Shown here piece by piece: positions 28,312 to 37,860 of a stretch of DNA of 64,000 bases (positions within the stretch are counted from its first letter, which is position 1; every line of letters begins with the position of its first letter). The position numbers and the translations under genes were made by a program. The stretch is from Paenibacillus harenae. GTDB taxonomy: Bacteria > Bacillota > Bacilli > Paenibacillales > Paenibacillaceae. The stretch spans positions 434,001 through 498,000 of the forward strand of contig NZ_JAUSST010000004.1 in assembly GCF_030812415.1 (NCBI RefSeq), in the 5' to 3' direction. The notes below the pieces were generated by a model that worked only from the letters and a program-made list of their open reading frames with translations, ran no database searches and was not told the origin of the DNA.

Positions 28312-29226
28312 ATGAATACGAAGGATAGCGTTAAGCTGCGTCGGCAGCAAAAAATAAAGCAGCTTCTGGAGCAACAGCCGGTTGGCCAGGAGAACGAGGT
28401 GCCGTTCTACGGCGGAGGCCCGACCGATTCGCCACTCTACTACGAACCGATCGATCGTGAAAGAGCGGACGAGCTTGATCCGGAAGTCGCCTGGAAGACG
28501 AATCCGAATCCTTGGGCAAGCTGGCGCGAGGATGCCCGGTTCGGCGAGCATAAAACATTCATCAAGAGCTCCTATGACCCAACAAGGCATGCGAAATCGC
28601 CAAGAAAGAACCCGTTCCGCCGCGAGTTCATGTGGAAGGTCGCAATTGCCGTGCTACTATTCGGAGGCGTATGGGCGATGTTTAATAACGACTCGGAATG
28701 GTCGCTGCAGGGACAGGCGATCGTGAAAAACGCGCTGACCGAGGAGATTGATTTCGCGGCAGCAGCCGCATGGTACAAGGAGACGTTCGCCGGGGCGCCG
28801 TCGTTCATCCCGATTTTCGAGGACAATCCGGATGAGGCGATCGGCGCCGACGGAATGGTCAGGCTGCCCGTCGTTGCGCCGCTGCAGGACGGCGCGCTCG
28901 TCCGTACGTTCGCCGAGCTGCTGAACGGCGTTGAGCTGGCTGGCGCATCGGAGGAGACGGTCGTAGCCGTCGAGACCGGGCAGGTTATCTTGCTGACGGA
29001 CGGGGACGACAAAGGAGCGTCGATCGTTATTCAGCACGCGAACAAACGCGTAAGCGTGTACGGGAAGCTGGGAGAGACGACAGTCAAGGCGGATGATTGG
29101 GTGGAGGCGGGCGACCCGATCGGCAAGCTGCTGAAGTCGAACGGCACGGAGCCGAGCCTGCTCTATTTTGCCGTAATGGAGAACGATGAGTATGTCGATC
29201 CGCTGGACGTGATTCCGTTTGATTAA
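28312..29226 (+). CDS. spoIVFA: Stage IV sporulation protein FA (SpoIVFA)
   Basis: 304 residues: a polar cytoplasmic N terminus (about 100), one transmembrane helix (about 106-122, FMWKVAIAVLLFGGVWAMF) and an external M23/LytM-like domain at the C terminus. In that domain the zinc ligands of active M23 enzymes are not retained (YFAVMEN where HFEI is usual), as expected for this non-enzymatic family. In B. subtilis SpoIVFA anchors and restrains the protease SpoIVFB and is cut by SpoIVB. Its stop overlaps the spoIVFB start by 8 bp. Confidence 0.88.
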   Translation: MNTKDSVKLRRQQKIKQLLEQQPVGQENEVPFYGGGPTDSPLYYEPIDRERADELDPEVAWKTNPNPWASWREDARFGEHKTFIKSSYDPTRHAKSPRKNPFRREFMWKVAIAVLLFGGVWAMFNNDSEWSLQGQAIVKNALTEEIDFAAAAAWYKETFAGAPSFIPIFEDNPDEAIGADGMVRLPVVAPLQDGALVRTFAELLNGVELAGASEETVVAVETGQVILLTDGDDKGASIVIQHANKRVSVYGKLGETTVKADDWVEAGDPIGKLLKSNGTEPSLLYFAVMENDEYVDPLDVIPFD

Positions 29227-30100
29227 ATGGAAAGGGATCGTCTGGTCGGTCCACCCGTTATTCATCATGATTATGCTCGCCTCGGTATTTACAGGATATA
29301 TCGCCGAGCTGTTAACGCTGTTTTTGTTAGTGATCGTTCATGAGATGGGTCATGTGCTGATGGCCCGCAGCTTCGGCTGGACGATTCGCGAAGTGAAGCT
29401 GCTGCCGTTCGGAGGGGTCGTGGAGGTCGAGGAAGCCGGGGGCGTATCCGCGGCCGAGGAAGCGATGGTCGCCATTGCCGGACCTTTGCAAAATCTTTGG
29501 ATGGGACTAGCCGCCTGGGGCTTCGGGCAGCTAGGTCTATGGGATGCGGACTGGGCGGCTTATGTATGGAAGGCGAACCTGATGATCGGCATGTTCAATT
29601 TGCTGCCGATTCACCCGCTGGACGGAGGCAAGCTGATGCAGGCCGCGCTCAGCTATATGATGAATTACTATTCCATGCTCATTTGGTCAGCGCGCATCAG
29701 CCTATTGTTCAGCGCCTGCATGATCGTCGGTTCGTTGTTGCCTTGGCTGGTTTATAAGAACGGCCTTCAACTGAACTTGCTCGTCGTGGGCTTATTTTTG
29801 TTTATGACCAATTGGACGTACGCTCGCAATCGTCCGTTTCTTTTCTATCGGTTTCTTATGCATCGCGGCCGTACGGCTACCCGCGCTCTAACGAGAGGCG
29901 AGCAGGCGAGTCCGCTCATCGTGAGCGGCGGGCAATCGATTCTTTCGGTCGCGCGCTTATTCCGGAGGGAAAGATACCATTTGATATACATGGTAGAGCC
30001 GCATGGCAAGCAGGTGAAGGTATTGCCCGAGCAAACCATTGTCGAAGGTTGTTTATCGGAAAATAATCCAAATCGTGCAGTATTGGAGCTTTTCAGGTAA
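29219..30100 (+). CDS. spoIVFB: Site-2 metalloprotease SpoIVFB
   Basis: 293-residue intramembrane M50 protease that processes pro-sigma-K in the mother cell. The zinc site HEMGH (41-45) lies in a hydrophobic segment, and the second site NLLPIHPLDGG places the metal Asp at 135. About six transmembrane helices precede a C-terminal CBS-like domain. The start is read as TTG at 29219 inside the end of spoIVFA; no better in-frame codon is near the conserved N terminus. BofA, the third partner, is not in this window. Confidence 0.92.
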   Translation: MIKWKGIVWSVHPLFIMIMLASVFTGYIAELLTLFLLVIVHEMGHVLMARSFGWTIREVKLLPFGGVVEVEEAGGVSAAEEAMVAIAGPLQNLWMGLAAWGFGQLGLWDADWAAYVWKANLMIGMFNLLPIHPLDGGKLMQAALSYMMNYYSMLIWSARISLLFSACMIVGSLLPWLVYKNGLQLNLLVVGLFLFMTNWTYARNRPFLFYRFLMHRGRTATRALTRGEQASPLIVSGGQSILSVARLFRRERYHLIYMVEPHGKQVKVLPEQTIVEGCLSENNPNRAVLELFR

Positions 30101-30120
30101 AATAAACGAAAAGCGACAGG

Positions 30121-31335
30121 ATGGTGATGCCCGGAATGAAGCAAATGATCATGCATGCGAGCGGCGAAATGCTGCAAACCGCCGTGCTGCACGACGGCCG
30201 GCTTTTCGACTATTTCGTGGAGCGCGCCAAAGGAAGCGGATTGGTAGGAAACATATACAAGGGCCGTGTCGTCAACGTATTGCCGGGCATGCAAGCGGCC
30301 TTCGTTGATATAGGAATCGGTAAAAACGCCTTTCTGTATATCGATGACCTGCTGCATCCCCATCTGGAGAAGCAGCCCGAGCATAAGCCGTCGATACAGG
30401 ATATTGTGAAAGCGGGACAAGAGCTGATCGTACAAGTGATGAAAGAGCCGCTCGGCGGCAAAGGGGCAAGAGTGACGACCCATTTCTCATTGCCGGGCCG
30501 CTGGCTTGTCTATATGCCGATCGCCGATTATATCGGCGTATCGAAGAAAATCGCAAGCGAGCAGGAGCGAATACGGCTGCGCGATATTGGCGAGCGGCTG
30601 CGCAAAAACGAGGAAGGCTTCATTATCCGCACCGCGGCGGAAGGCGAGAACGAGCGATCCATTGAGGCCGATGTATCCGAGCAGCGCGAGCTGTGGGGGG
30701 CTATCGCGGTTAAGGGCGTGCATTCGAAAGCGCCAGCGGTGCTCCATTATGAAGCGGGGTTGCTGCGGCGCGTCATACGGGACAATATGAAGCCGGATAT
30801 CGACGAGGTATGGATCGATGACGCCGCTACGCATGCCGAGGCCGTTGCTCTGCTGAAGGAGATGGCGCCGTCATTAAGCGAGCGGCTTCGTCTGTACAAG
30901 CTGCCTGCGTCCAAAGCGTTATTCGACGCCTATCGGGTCGGCGAGCAGATCGATTCCGCGTTCGAGAGGAAAATATCGTTGCCGAGCGGCGGTTATCTCG
31001 TATGGGACAAGACCGAGGCGCTTACGGTAATCGACGTCAATACGGGAAAGTTCATCGGGACATCGGGTCTGGAAGATACCGTCTTCCAGACGAACATGGA
31101 GGCGGCGGCCGAGATTGCCAGATTGCTGAGAGTGAGAGACGTAGGCGGCATCGTTATTATCGATTTTATCGATATGGAGCTGGAGCATAACCGGGAGCGG
31201 GTTCTACATCAACTTACGGAGGGCATACGTCCCGACCATACGAAGTGTACGGTCGTAGGTTGGACAAGGCTAGGTCTTGTAGAGCTGACGCGCAAGAAGG
31301 CACGAGAGAATTCTTATGCCAATATAAGAGAATAG
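30121..31335 (+). CDS. rng: Rne/Rng family ribonuclease
   Basis: 404 residues of the RNase E/G catalytic core: an S1 domain near the N terminus (SGLVGNIYKGRVVNVLPGMQAAFVDIG region), the 5'-sensor part, and the DNase-I-like subdomain with the metal aspartates in TVIDVNTGKF and IVIIDFIDMELEH. It stops at about the point where Escherichia coli RNase E and G carry the CPxC zinc link, which is absent. Starts at 30121, 30127 and 30136 are all in frame; the last (MKQMIMHASG) agrees best with the family. Position between spoIVFB and rplU is common in Paenibacillaceae. Confidence 0.87.
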   Translation: MVMPGMKQMIMHASGEMLQTAVLHDGRLFDYFVERAKGSGLVGNIYKGRVVNVLPGMQAAFVDIGIGKNAFLYIDDLLHPHLEKQPEHKPSIQDIVKAGQELIVQVMKEPLGGKGARVTTHFSLPGRWLVYMPIADYIGVSKKIASEQERIRLRDIGERLRKNEEGFIIRTAAEGENERSIEADVSEQRELWGAIAVKGVHSKAPAVLHYEAGLLRRVIRDNMKPDIDEVWIDDAATHAEAVALLKEMAPSLSERLRLYKLPASKALFDAYRVGEQIDSAFERKISLPSGGYLVWDKTEALTVIDVNTGKFIGTSGLEDTVFQTNMEAAAEIARLLRVRDVGGIVIIDFIDMELEHNRERVLHQLTEGIRPDHTKCTVVGWTRLGLVELTRKKARENSYANIRE

Positions 31336-31336
31336 G

Positions 31337-31365
31337 TTGATCTAGGCCATATTATATGATAAACT
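31337..31365 (+). promoter_or_regulatory. Promoter of the rplU operon
   Basis: TTGATC (31337-31342), a 17-bp spacer and TAAACT (31360-31365). It begins within the rng stop region and would start transcription near 31372. Confidence 0.5.
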
Positions 31366-31371
31366 GTTTTG

Positions 31372-31500
31372 GTGTATGTCTGACACATACGTGTTTCAGG
31401 CATATAGATACCGCTCCGATCGGGTACGCAAGCGCATGCGGCATAGCATTCGTCGCAAGCCACCTGGATTAGGCGAGTCTTCGAAAATAAGGAGGTGCAC
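31372..31500 (+). promoter_or_regulatory. Ribosomal protein L21 leader
   Basis: About 130 nt of structured leader lies directly before rplU, the position of the L21 leader of Firmicutes that mediates autoregulation. ATGTCTGACACAT forms a hairpin near its 5' end. The call rests on location and structure, not on a covariance match. Confidence 0.6.
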
Positions 31501-31505
31501 TAACT

Positions 31506-31817
31506 ATGTTCGCAATTATTGAAACTGGTGGCAAGCAATACAAAGTCCAAGAGGGCGATGTGATCTACATCGAGAAACTGGACGTTAACGCAGGCGAGAA
31601 CGTAACATTTGACCGTGTTTTGGCCGTATCCAAAGGTGAAGGTCTTGTGACTGGAACTCCGGTTGTTTCCGGTGCGACGGTTTCCGCTAAAGTCGAGAAA
31701 CAAGGCAGAGGCCAAAAAATCATCGTTTACAAATACAAAGCCAAGAAGAACTACCGCCGCAAGCAAGGTCATCGTCAACCGTACACAAAAGTAACAATCG
31801 AGAAAATCCAAGCGTAA
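31506..31817 (+). CDS. rplU: 50S ribosomal protein L21
   Basis: 103 residues, full length. [18 protein letters not shown] at the N terminus and the basic [18 protein letters not shown] segment near the end are typical of L21. The ribosome site AAGGAGG (31489-31495) is strong. It is first in the rplU-prp-rpmA operon. Confidence 0.98.
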   Translation: MFAIIETGGKQYKVQEGDVIYIEKLDVNAGENVTFDRVLAVSKGEGLVTGTPVVSGATVSAKVEKQGRGQKIIVYKYKAKKNYRRKQGHRQPYTKVTIEKIQA

Positions 31818-31830
31818 GAGGGATTTCGCG

Positions 31831-32166
31831 ATGATTGACATTACTTTTGTTAGGCGAGCCGCTGACAGGCGCATCGTATCCTTCGCAGTCGTCGGACATG
31901 CTAAGTATGCGAAGCTCGGTAAAGATATCGTGTGCGCTGGCGTATCGGCCGTTACGGTCGGTACAGTCAATTCGATTGAAACATTAGCAGGCATAGAGCT
32001 TCCCGCGCGGATGAAGGACGGCTGGCTGTCATCGGATATTCCGGTGCTCCAGGACGCCGAAGCCGACGGAAGAATGCAGCTTCTGCTTGAATCGATGGCT
32101 GTTATGCTCGAGACGATTTCCAAATCATACGGCAAACATGTCGTCATGCGCGAGTCGCTTGTATAG
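31831..32166 (+). CDS. prp: Ribosomal-processing cysteine protease Prp
   Basis: 111 residues (formerly YsxB). Catalytic residues His23 (VGHA) and Cys35 (DIVCAGVSA) match the His22/Cys34 pair of the Staphylococcus aureus enzyme. Prp removes the N-terminal extension of L27, an essential step in ribosome maturation. The substrate gene rpmA follows 55 bp downstream and keeps the cleavage sequence. Confidence 0.94.
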   Translation: MIDITFVRRAADRRIVSFAVVGHAKYAKLGKDIVCAGVSAVTVGTVNSIETLAGIELPARMKDGWLSSDIPVLQDAEADGRMQLLLESMAVMLETISKSYGKHVVMRESLV

Positions 32167-32221
32167 CGGGCGCGCGGACGAATTCGATCATTAAATTCCT
32201 TAAACAAGGAGGGAAATTACT

Positions 32222-32533
32222 ATGTTGAAACTGAATCTTCAGCTATTCGCTTCGAAGAAAGGTGTAGGCTCCACGAAGAACGGTCGTGACTCGCAGTCGA
32301 AGCGTCTTGGCGCTAAACGTGCTGACGGTCAACTCGTATCGGCAGGAAGCATTTTGTTCCGTCAACGCGGAACGAAGATCCACCCAGGAACGAACGTAGG
32401 CATCGGCAAGGACGACACTCTTTACGCTAAGGTTGAAGGCGTAGTGAAGTTCGAACGTTGGGGACGCGACCGCAAAAAAGTGAGCGTATACCCGGTTGAT
32501 CTGGCTCCGGTAGCCGCAGCAGTAGAAGCTTAA
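32222..32533 (+). CDS. rpmA: 50S ribosomal protein L27 with cleavable extension
   Basis: 103 residues. The N terminus [14 protein letters not shown] carries the Firmicute-type extension; Prp should cut after Ala10 to expose the residues that reach the peptidyl-transferase centre. The site AAGGAGG is well placed. The operon ends in the terminator at 32555. Confidence 0.98.
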   Translation: MLKLNLQLFASKKGVGSTKNGRDSQSKRLGAKRADGQLVSAGSILFRQRGTKIHPGTNVGIGKDDTLYAKVEGVVKFERWGRDRKKVSVYPVDLAPVAAAVEA

Positions 32534-32554
32534 ATTTTTGTGTTATTTGCAACA

Positions 32555-32592
32555 AGCCCCGGCCTGCATCGCGCTAGGCCGGGCTTTTTTTT
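32555..32592 (+). terminator. Terminator after rpmA
   Basis: AGCCCCGGCCT (32555-32565) pairs with AGGCCGGGCT (32576-32585), one base bulged, followed by eight T. Confidence 0.93.
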
Positions 32593-32602
32593 GTGTCGGG
32601 AA

Positions 32603-32632
32603 GTGACCGCGAGTCCTCATGCATGGTATACT
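32603..32632 (+). promoter_or_regulatory. Candidate promoter of spo0B-obg
   Basis: GTGACC (32603-32608), an 18-bp spacer and TATACT (32627-32632). Because it overlaps the in-frame ATG at 32619, it supports the later spo0B start. Confidence 0.45.
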
Positions 32633-32672
32633 GGATAAGCTAGGAAACACGCGTGAAAGTGGGTTTAATCAA

Positions 32673-33410
32673 ATGGAACGCTTAACAACGCCCAAGTATT
32701 ATGCAGCGGCATCCGTATTGCTGCCTTGCGCTGCTGTGCTTATTTGGCCTTCTAAAGTGTGGTTAACTGCTGTGTTTCTTCTTTGGATTATTGCTGCGGC
32801 CGGTTTCTGGATTCGGTTCGAACGGAAGGAATACGAGGAACGCAGCGAAAGAACGATTCAATCCTTGCAAGCATCGGCCATTCGGACGCTCAATCATCAT
32901 CGTCATGATTGGATGAATGATTTGCAGGTCTTGTATGGTTATATTCGGCTTAAGAAGCTGGATAAAACGGTCGATTATATGGAGAAAATAAGAGAGAAGA
33001 TGGGCAACGAGAGCAGCATCGGAAGGCTAGGCAGTCCTTCGCTGGTCAGCTTCATCCAATCGTTTCGGACGATGACGAATGCACTCGAGCTTGAAGTCGT
33101 CATTCATGGCGATATTCGTTTGAATGAATTCGCGGGCGACTGCGACAAGATTGCCGACACTCTTATACATACAATCAATGCTTATCGGTTTGCAACGAAG
33201 CCTGGGCATGGAGCTGTTGCGTCGCTTCGCGTGGAGCTGTCGAAGGATAGCGAAGCGCTATATGCGGCATTTTATTATGAGGGCGAGCTTATAAACGAGC
33301 AGCAATGGAAGCAAAAAATACAGCGGCAGTTGGAGGGCGCGCCTATGCAGCCGATCAACTTCGAGCAGCCTTATTCCAAGGTGCTGCTGAAGGCGGAATT
33401 GCGCGCTTAA
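32673..33410 (+). CDS. spo0B: Sporulation phosphotransferase Spo0B, membrane-anchored form
   Basis: 245 residues from the ATG at 32673 (AAAGTGGG ahead of it). The histidine-helix motif [17 protein letters not shown] is clear; His78 corresponds to His30 of B. subtilis Spo0B, which passes phosphate from Spo0F to Spo0A. Unlike the soluble 192-residue B. subtilis protein, this one has two N-terminal hydrophobic helices (about 10-25 and 30-47). The C-terminal ATPase-like half is weakly conserved. Position between rpmA and obg is as in B. subtilis. Confidence 0.87.
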   Translation: MERLTTPKYYAAASVLLPCAAVLIWPSKVWLTAVFLLWIIAAAGFWIRFERKEYEERSERTIQSLQASAIRTLNHHRHDWMNDLQVLYGYIRLKKLDKTVDYMEKIREKMGNESSIGRLGSPSLVSFIQSFRTMTNALELEVVIHGDIRLNEFAGDCDKIADTLIHTINAYRFATKPGHGAVASLRVELSKDSEALYAAFYYEGELINEQQWKQKIQRQLEGAPMQPINFEQPYSKVLLKAELRA

Positions 33411-33423
33411 ACGGGGGTACACC

Positions 33424-34749
33424 ATGTTTGTCGATAAAGCGAAAATATTTGTAAAAGGCGGCGACGGCGGCGACGGCATCATTTCGTTCCGCCGCGAGAA
33501 ATACGTTGAGAACGGAGGTCCTGCCGGCGGGGACGGAGGCCGCGGCGGCGACCTGGTCTTCCAAGTGGACGAGGGACTTCGTACGCTCATGGACTTCCGC
33601 TATCAGAAGCACTTTAAAGCGCAGCGCGGCGAGCGCGGCAAAGTGAAGAGCATGCACGGCGCGGGCGCCGAGGACACGATCGTCCGCATCCCGCCGGGAA
33701 CGGTGATCATCGACGATGATACGCAGGAAGTGATCGCCGATATGACCCGTCATGGCCAGAAGATCGTCATTGCGAAGGGCGGACGCGGAGGACGCGGCAA
33801 TATCCGGTTCGCGACGGCCAACAATCCGGCTCCTTACATTTCGGAGAACGGGGAGGAAGGGCAGGAGCGCTGGGTCGTGCTGGAGCTGAAAGTGATGGCG
33901 GATATCGGACTTGTCGGCTTCCCCAGCGTAGGCAAGTCTACGCTCCTGTCCGTCGTGTCCGGAGCTAAGCCGAAGATTGGCGCTTACCACTTCACGACGA
34001 TTACGCCGAATCTCGGCGTTGTCGATGTCGGGGACGGACGCAGCTTCGTCATGGCCGACTTGCCGGGATTGATCGAAGGGGCGCATGAAGGCGTCGGCCT
34101 TGGACACGAGTTCCTGCGCCATGTCGAGCGTACGAGGGTCATTATTCACGTCATCGATATGTCGGCGTCCGAAGGACGAGATCCGTTCGACGATTGGGTG
34201 AAGATCAACGCCGAGCTCTCGCTATACAACGAGAAGCTTGCGGATCGTCCGCAAATCATCGCGGCCAATAAGATGGACATGCCGGAGTCGGCTGACAATC
34301 TTGAGCTGTTCAAGCAGCAGCTTGACGAGATGCGCGGCGAGCGGTCGTATGAGATCATGCCGATATCCTCTTTGACGAAGCAAGGCATTCAGGAGCTCCT
34401 CTATAAGGCGGCTGACGTGCTTGATACGGTCGTCGAGCAAGCTCCGATCGAAGAAGTCAAGGATATCGATGAGCGTAAAGTATATACGTACGAGAAGCGC
34501 GAGGAGACGACGTTCACGATCCACAAGGAGGACGAGGTGTTCGTCGTCGTCAGCGAAGGCATCGAGCGCTTCATGAAGCGTACGAACCTGAACTCTTACG
34601 ACGCCGTAATGCGCTTCGCCCGCGTGATGCGGAAGATGGGCGTCGATGCGGCTCTCCGTAAGCAAGGCGCCAAGGACGGCGATATGGTAAGAATCGGCGA
34701 CTTCGCTTTCGAGTTCTTCGAGGGCAACGATTACGATCCGAGCCGGTAA
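33424..34749 (+). CDS. obg: GTPase Obg (CgtA)
   Basis: 441 residues: the Gly-rich Obg fold (1-158, with [11 protein letters not shown] and [11 protein letters not shown]), the G domain with GFPSVGKST and [12 protein letters not shown] and NKMD, and the C-terminal OCT domain (about 360-430) of Gram-positive Obg. It works in late 50S assembly and is needed for stress and sporulation signalling. It starts 13 bp after spo0B. Confidence 0.97.
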   Translation: MFVDKAKIFVKGGDGGDGIISFRREKYVENGGPAGGDGGRGGDLVFQVDEGLRTLMDFRYQKHFKAQRGERGKVKSMHGAGAEDTIVRIPPGTVIIDDDTQEVIADMTRHGQKIVIAKGGRGGRGNIRFATANNPAPYISENGEEGQERWVVLELKVMADIGLVGFPSVGKSTLLSVVSGAKPKIGAYHFTTITPNLGVVDVGDGRSFVMADLPGLIEGAHEGVGLGHEFLRHVERTRVIIHVIDMSASEGRDPFDDWVKINAELSLYNEKLADRPQIIAANKMDMPESADNLELFKQQLDEMRGERSYEIMPISSLTKQGIQELLYKAADVLDTVVEQAPIEEVKDIDERKVYTYEKREETTFTIHKEDEVFVVVSEGIERFMKRTNLNSYDAVMRFARVMRKMGVDAALRKQGAKDGDMVRIGDFAFEFFEGNDYDPSR

Positions 34750-34768
34750 TAGCAATGATTAGAAAGAG

Positions 34769-34792
34769 AGACGGCGAAAGCCGTCTTTTTTT
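34769..34792 (+). terminator. Terminator after obg
   Basis: AGACGGC (34769-34775) and GCCGTCT (34780-34786) enclose a GAAA tetraloop and run into seven T. Confidence 0.95.
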
Positions 34793-35035
34793 ATCGATAT
34801 ATGATCGGTGTATATTTGAATGCTTCACATAGAGGCATTTTACGGTATATGTATTTCGTCAAACTATTTCGCCCTACCCTGCTAATTCGTTCCCTGTAAC
34901 GCCATTTCGACGAACTAAATTGTCCCTTTTCCAAATAATCGCTAAATCCGATTCGTTACGTCTCAAAATCAAATTATTCGTCAATTATTGCATAAATCGT
35001 GTTTTGAACTGCATATTCTCCCCGCGATTTAACTA
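34793..35035. other. Gene-free AT-rich gap with recurring ATTCGT/ATTTCG words
   Basis: At least six copies of ATTTCG or ATTCGT occur between about 34852 and 34981, and TTGCATAAA near 34988 repeats a word from the 19.3-19.5 kb gap. No ORF, tRNA or clear long hairpin is seen; the right end holds the promoter listed next. Confidence 0.4.
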
Positions 35036-35064
35036 TTGCCCCGAGCGCGGTAATCCGATATAAT
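35036..35064 (+). promoter_or_regulatory. Sigma-A promoter of pheB-hom-thrB-pheA
   Basis: TTGCCC (35036-35041), a 17-bp spacer and a perfect TATAAT (35059-35064). It gives a leader of only about 37 nt, with no T-box or attenuator visible. Confidence 0.7.
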
Positions 35065-35107
35065 GTCCACTATAGGAGAACAATTGTCTTTTTGAGGAGG
35101 ACGTATA

Positions 35108-35545
35108 GTGACAGAGCGCTATTATGTCGTTCGAGAGGACATTTTACCGGAAGCGATCATAAAGACGATACAAGTGAAAGAGATGCTCGCGCGCGGCGAT
35201 TCACTAACCGTGCATGAGGCCGTGGAGCGAGTCGGGCTTAGCCGCAGCGCCTTTTATAAGTATAAAGACGGCGTCTACGCGCTCAACCAGCTCGAACGTG
35301 AGCGCATTGCAACGATATCGATGGATCTGGAGCATCGCTCCGGCGTGTTGTCCACGGTGCTCGGCCTCGTCGCCGGCTTGGAAGGCAATGTGCTTACGAT
35401 GAATCAGAGCATTCCGCTGCAAGGGTTCGCCAACGTCGTCATTTCGGTCGATATCTCGCAGCTTTCCGGGGAACTGTCGTCGCTTGTCGAGACGCTCCGC
35501 AATCAGGCGGGCGTTCGAAAAGCATCGGTTATCGGGCAAGGCTAA
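35108..35545 (+). CDS. pheB: ACT domain protein PheB
   Basis: 145 residues. The N-terminal 60 residues hold a helix-turn-helix-like segment (TVHEAVERVGLSRSAFYKYKDGVY) and the rest is an ACT domain (LGLVAGLEGNVLTMNQSIPLQG). An amino-acid-binding regulatory role is inferred from the ACT fold and its place in a Phe/Thr operon; no activity is known to me. The GTG start follows GAGGAGG (35094-35100). Confidence 0.88.
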   Translation: MTERYYVVREDILPEAIIKTIQVKEMLARGDSLTVHEAVERVGLSRSAFYKYKDGVYALNQLERERIATISMDLEHRSGVLSTVLGLVAGLEGNVLTMNQSIPLQGFANVVISVDISQLSGELSSLVETLRNQAGVRKASVIGQG

Positions 35546-35583
35546 CAGCAAGCAGCAGCTTGACACATATTGGAGGGTATTAT

Positions 35584-36870
35584 ATGAAGCCGATTAAGGT
35601 AGGTTTATTGGGATTAGGAACGGTAGGAACGGGCGTTGTCCGTATCGTGGAAGGGCATCAGGACGATCTGCAAAGCCAAGTCGGCTCTCCGATTGTTATT
35701 GAGAAAGTGCTCGTTCAGAACAAAAACAAATCGCGCAGCATCCCGATCGATGCCGACAAGATGACGGAGGATCCATGGGAAATTATTCGTCATCCGGAAA
35801 TCGACGTCATCGTTGAGGTGATGGGCGGCGTTGCGCAAACGAAGGAATACATCCTAGAGGCTCTGGAGCGCGGCAAGCATGTCGTAACGGCCAACAAAGA
35901 CTTGATGGCGATGCACGGAACGGAAATTCTGGAGAAGGCGAAGCGTCACCAATGCGACATCCTGTATGAAGCCTCGGTAGCGGGCGGCATTCCGATTCTT
36001 CGGACGCTTGTAGAAGGTTTCTCTTCGGACCGCATTACGAAGATCATGGGCATCGTGAACGGAACTACGAACTATATCCTGACGAAGATGAGCCAAGAAG
36101 GCGCATCGTACGCCGACGTTCTGAAGGAAGCCCAAGACCTCGGTTATGCGGAGTCTGATCCGACATCCGACGTCGAAGGGCTCGACGCGGCCCGCAAAAT
36201 GACGATTCTCGCAACGCTTGGTTTCCATGCGAACGTAGCGCTGGAGGATGTATCGGCCCAAGGCATCTCTTCGGTTACGAAGGAAGATATCACTTACGCG
36301 AAACGTCTTGGCTATGAAGTGAAGCTGCTCGGTATCGCGGAGCGCCAGGACGATCTGATCAGCGTCAGCGTTCAGCCTACGATGGTGAAGCAATCGCATC
36401 CGATCGCGTCGGTTAACGGCGTATTCAATGCCGTGTACGTGCATGGGGAAGCGGTAGGCGAGACGATGTTCTACGGAGCGGGAGCAGGCGAGCTGCCGAC
36501 TGCCACGTCGATCGTTGCCGATCTTGTGGCAGTCGTGAAAAATATTAAGCTTGGCGTTAACGGCAAGCAAAGCGGCGTTGCCTACAAGGAGAAGAAGCTG
36601 AAGACCGATGAACAAATCTCGTCGAAATACTTCTTGCTGTTGCAAGTGGCTGACCGCGCTGGCGTGTTGGCGCGCATTACGCAAGTATTCGCGGACTTCG
36701 AAGTCAGCCTGGAGTCGGTGCTGCAACAGCCGAACCCGAGCATTGCCCAAGCGGAAATCATTGTCATTACGCATGATGCGAACAAAGCGGCTATTCAGAA
36801 GGTGCTTGCGAGCTTCGAATCGCTCGACGTCGTACACAAAGTGAAGAGCGTATACCGCGTCGAAGGATAA
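35584..36870 (+). CDS. hom: Homoserine dehydrogenase
   Basis: 428 residues: an N-terminal Rossmann fold (GLLGLGTVGTGVV), the catalytic domain (GTTNYILTKM and the GLDAARKMTILA segment) and a C-terminal ACT domain (about 350-428) that usually gives threonine feedback control. It makes homoserine for Thr and Met. The start at 35584 has GGAGGG; the frame is open to 35560 without support. Confidence 0.96.
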   Translation: MKPIKVGLLGLGTVGTGVVRIVEGHQDDLQSQVGSPIVIEKVLVQNKNKSRSIPIDADKMTEDPWEIIRHPEIDVIVEVMGGVAQTKEYILEALERGKHVVTANKDLMAMHGTEILEKAKRHQCDILYEASVAGGIPILRTLVEGFSSDRITKIMGIVNGTTNYILTKMSQEGASYADVLKEAQDLGYAESDPTSDVEGLDAARKMTILATLGFHANVALEDVSAQGISSVTKEDITYAKRLGYEVKLLGIAERQDDLISVSVQPTMVKQSHPIASVNGVFNAVYVHGEAVGETMFYGAGAGELPTATSIVADLVAVVKNIKLGVNGKQSGVAYKEKKLKTDEQISSKYFLLLQVADRAGVLARITQVFADFEVSLESVLQQPNPSIAQAEIIVITHDANKAAIQKVLASFESLDVVHKVKSVYRVEG

Positions 36871-36882
36871 GGGGAAAGCATC

Positions 36883-37860
36883 ATGAACAATCGTCGAGTT
36901 ATCGTAAAGGTGCCGGCCAGCACGGCTAACCTTGGTCCCGGCTTCGATACGCTGGGCATGGCCCTCTCATTGTATGCATGGATCGAGATGAGCGTCTCCG
37001 ATCGAACGGAATTTCATTTCTATGGCGACCAGATGCAGGGCTTGCCCCGGGACAAAACGAACTTAATCTATAAAGTCGCCCAGCTCGTGTTCAGTGAGGC
37101 GGACGTATCCATACCTGAATTGTCGATCGGGATGTACAGCGACATCCCGCTTACGCGCGGTCTCGGCAGCAGCGCATCGGCGATTGTCGGCGCGCTTGCG
37201 GCGGCGAATGCGCTAATCGGCAGTCCGCTGACGGACGACAAGCTGTTCCAGATGGCGACAGCGCTTGAAGGGCATCCCGACAACGTCGGCGCCTCGCTGT
37301 TCGGAGGCATCGTCGTGTCGGCATGGGACGGCCAGCGCGCGGATTTCGTACGGCTGGCCCCGAACGAGAAGCTGGAGACGCTCGTTGCGATTCCGGCGTT
37401 CCAGCTCTCGACGGAGAAGGCGCGGCATGCGCTGCCTTCGCAGATCAGCATGGCCGACGCGGTGTTCAACGTCGGCCGCAGCTCGCTGCTCGTCGCGGCG
37501 CTGGCCAGCGGCGAGCTCGGACTGATCCGTCATGCGATGAAGGATCGGCTGCACCAGCCTTACCGTGCAGCGCTTATCCCCGGCATGACGACCATACTGG
37601 AGCGCGCCGCCGACTATGGCGCGCTGGGCGCGGCGCTCAGCGGAGCGGGACCGACGCTGATCGCGTTCGTAGCGACCGATTGCCCGGATAAGGGGGCAAT
37701 CGAGCAGTTTCTGCTCGATACGCTGAAGCAGGAGGGCATCGAAGCGGAGACGCTCTGGCTTGCGCCATGTGCGGACGGCCCGCAAATAACGGTAGAGGAC
37801 ATATCGGCGACTGCCCCTATGCCGCTGCCGGATCGGATTAAAGGAGAAGTCAAGGTATGA
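36883..37860 (+). CDS. thrB: Homoserine kinase
   Basis: 325-residue GHMP kinase. The ATP loop PLTRGLGSSASAIVGAL and the N-terminal PASTANLGPGFDTLGMAL are characteristic. It phosphorylates homoserine; thrC is not in the operon here. Its stop overlaps the pheA start (ATGA). Confidence 0.95.
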   Translation: MNNRRVIVKVPASTANLGPGFDTLGMALSLYAWIEMSVSDRTEFHFYGDQMQGLPRDKTNLIYKVAQLVFSEADVSIPELSIGMYSDIPLTRGLGSSASAIVGALAAANALIGSPLTDDKLFQMATALEGHPDNVGASLFGGIVVSAWDGQRADFVRLAPNEKLETLVAIPAFQLSTEKARHALPSQISMADAVFNVGRSSLLVAALASGELGLIRHAMKDRLHQPYRAALIPGMTTILERAADYGALGAALSGAGPTLIAFVATDCPDKGAIEQFLLDTLKQEGIEAETLWLAPCADGPQITVEDISATAPMPLPDRIKGEVKV

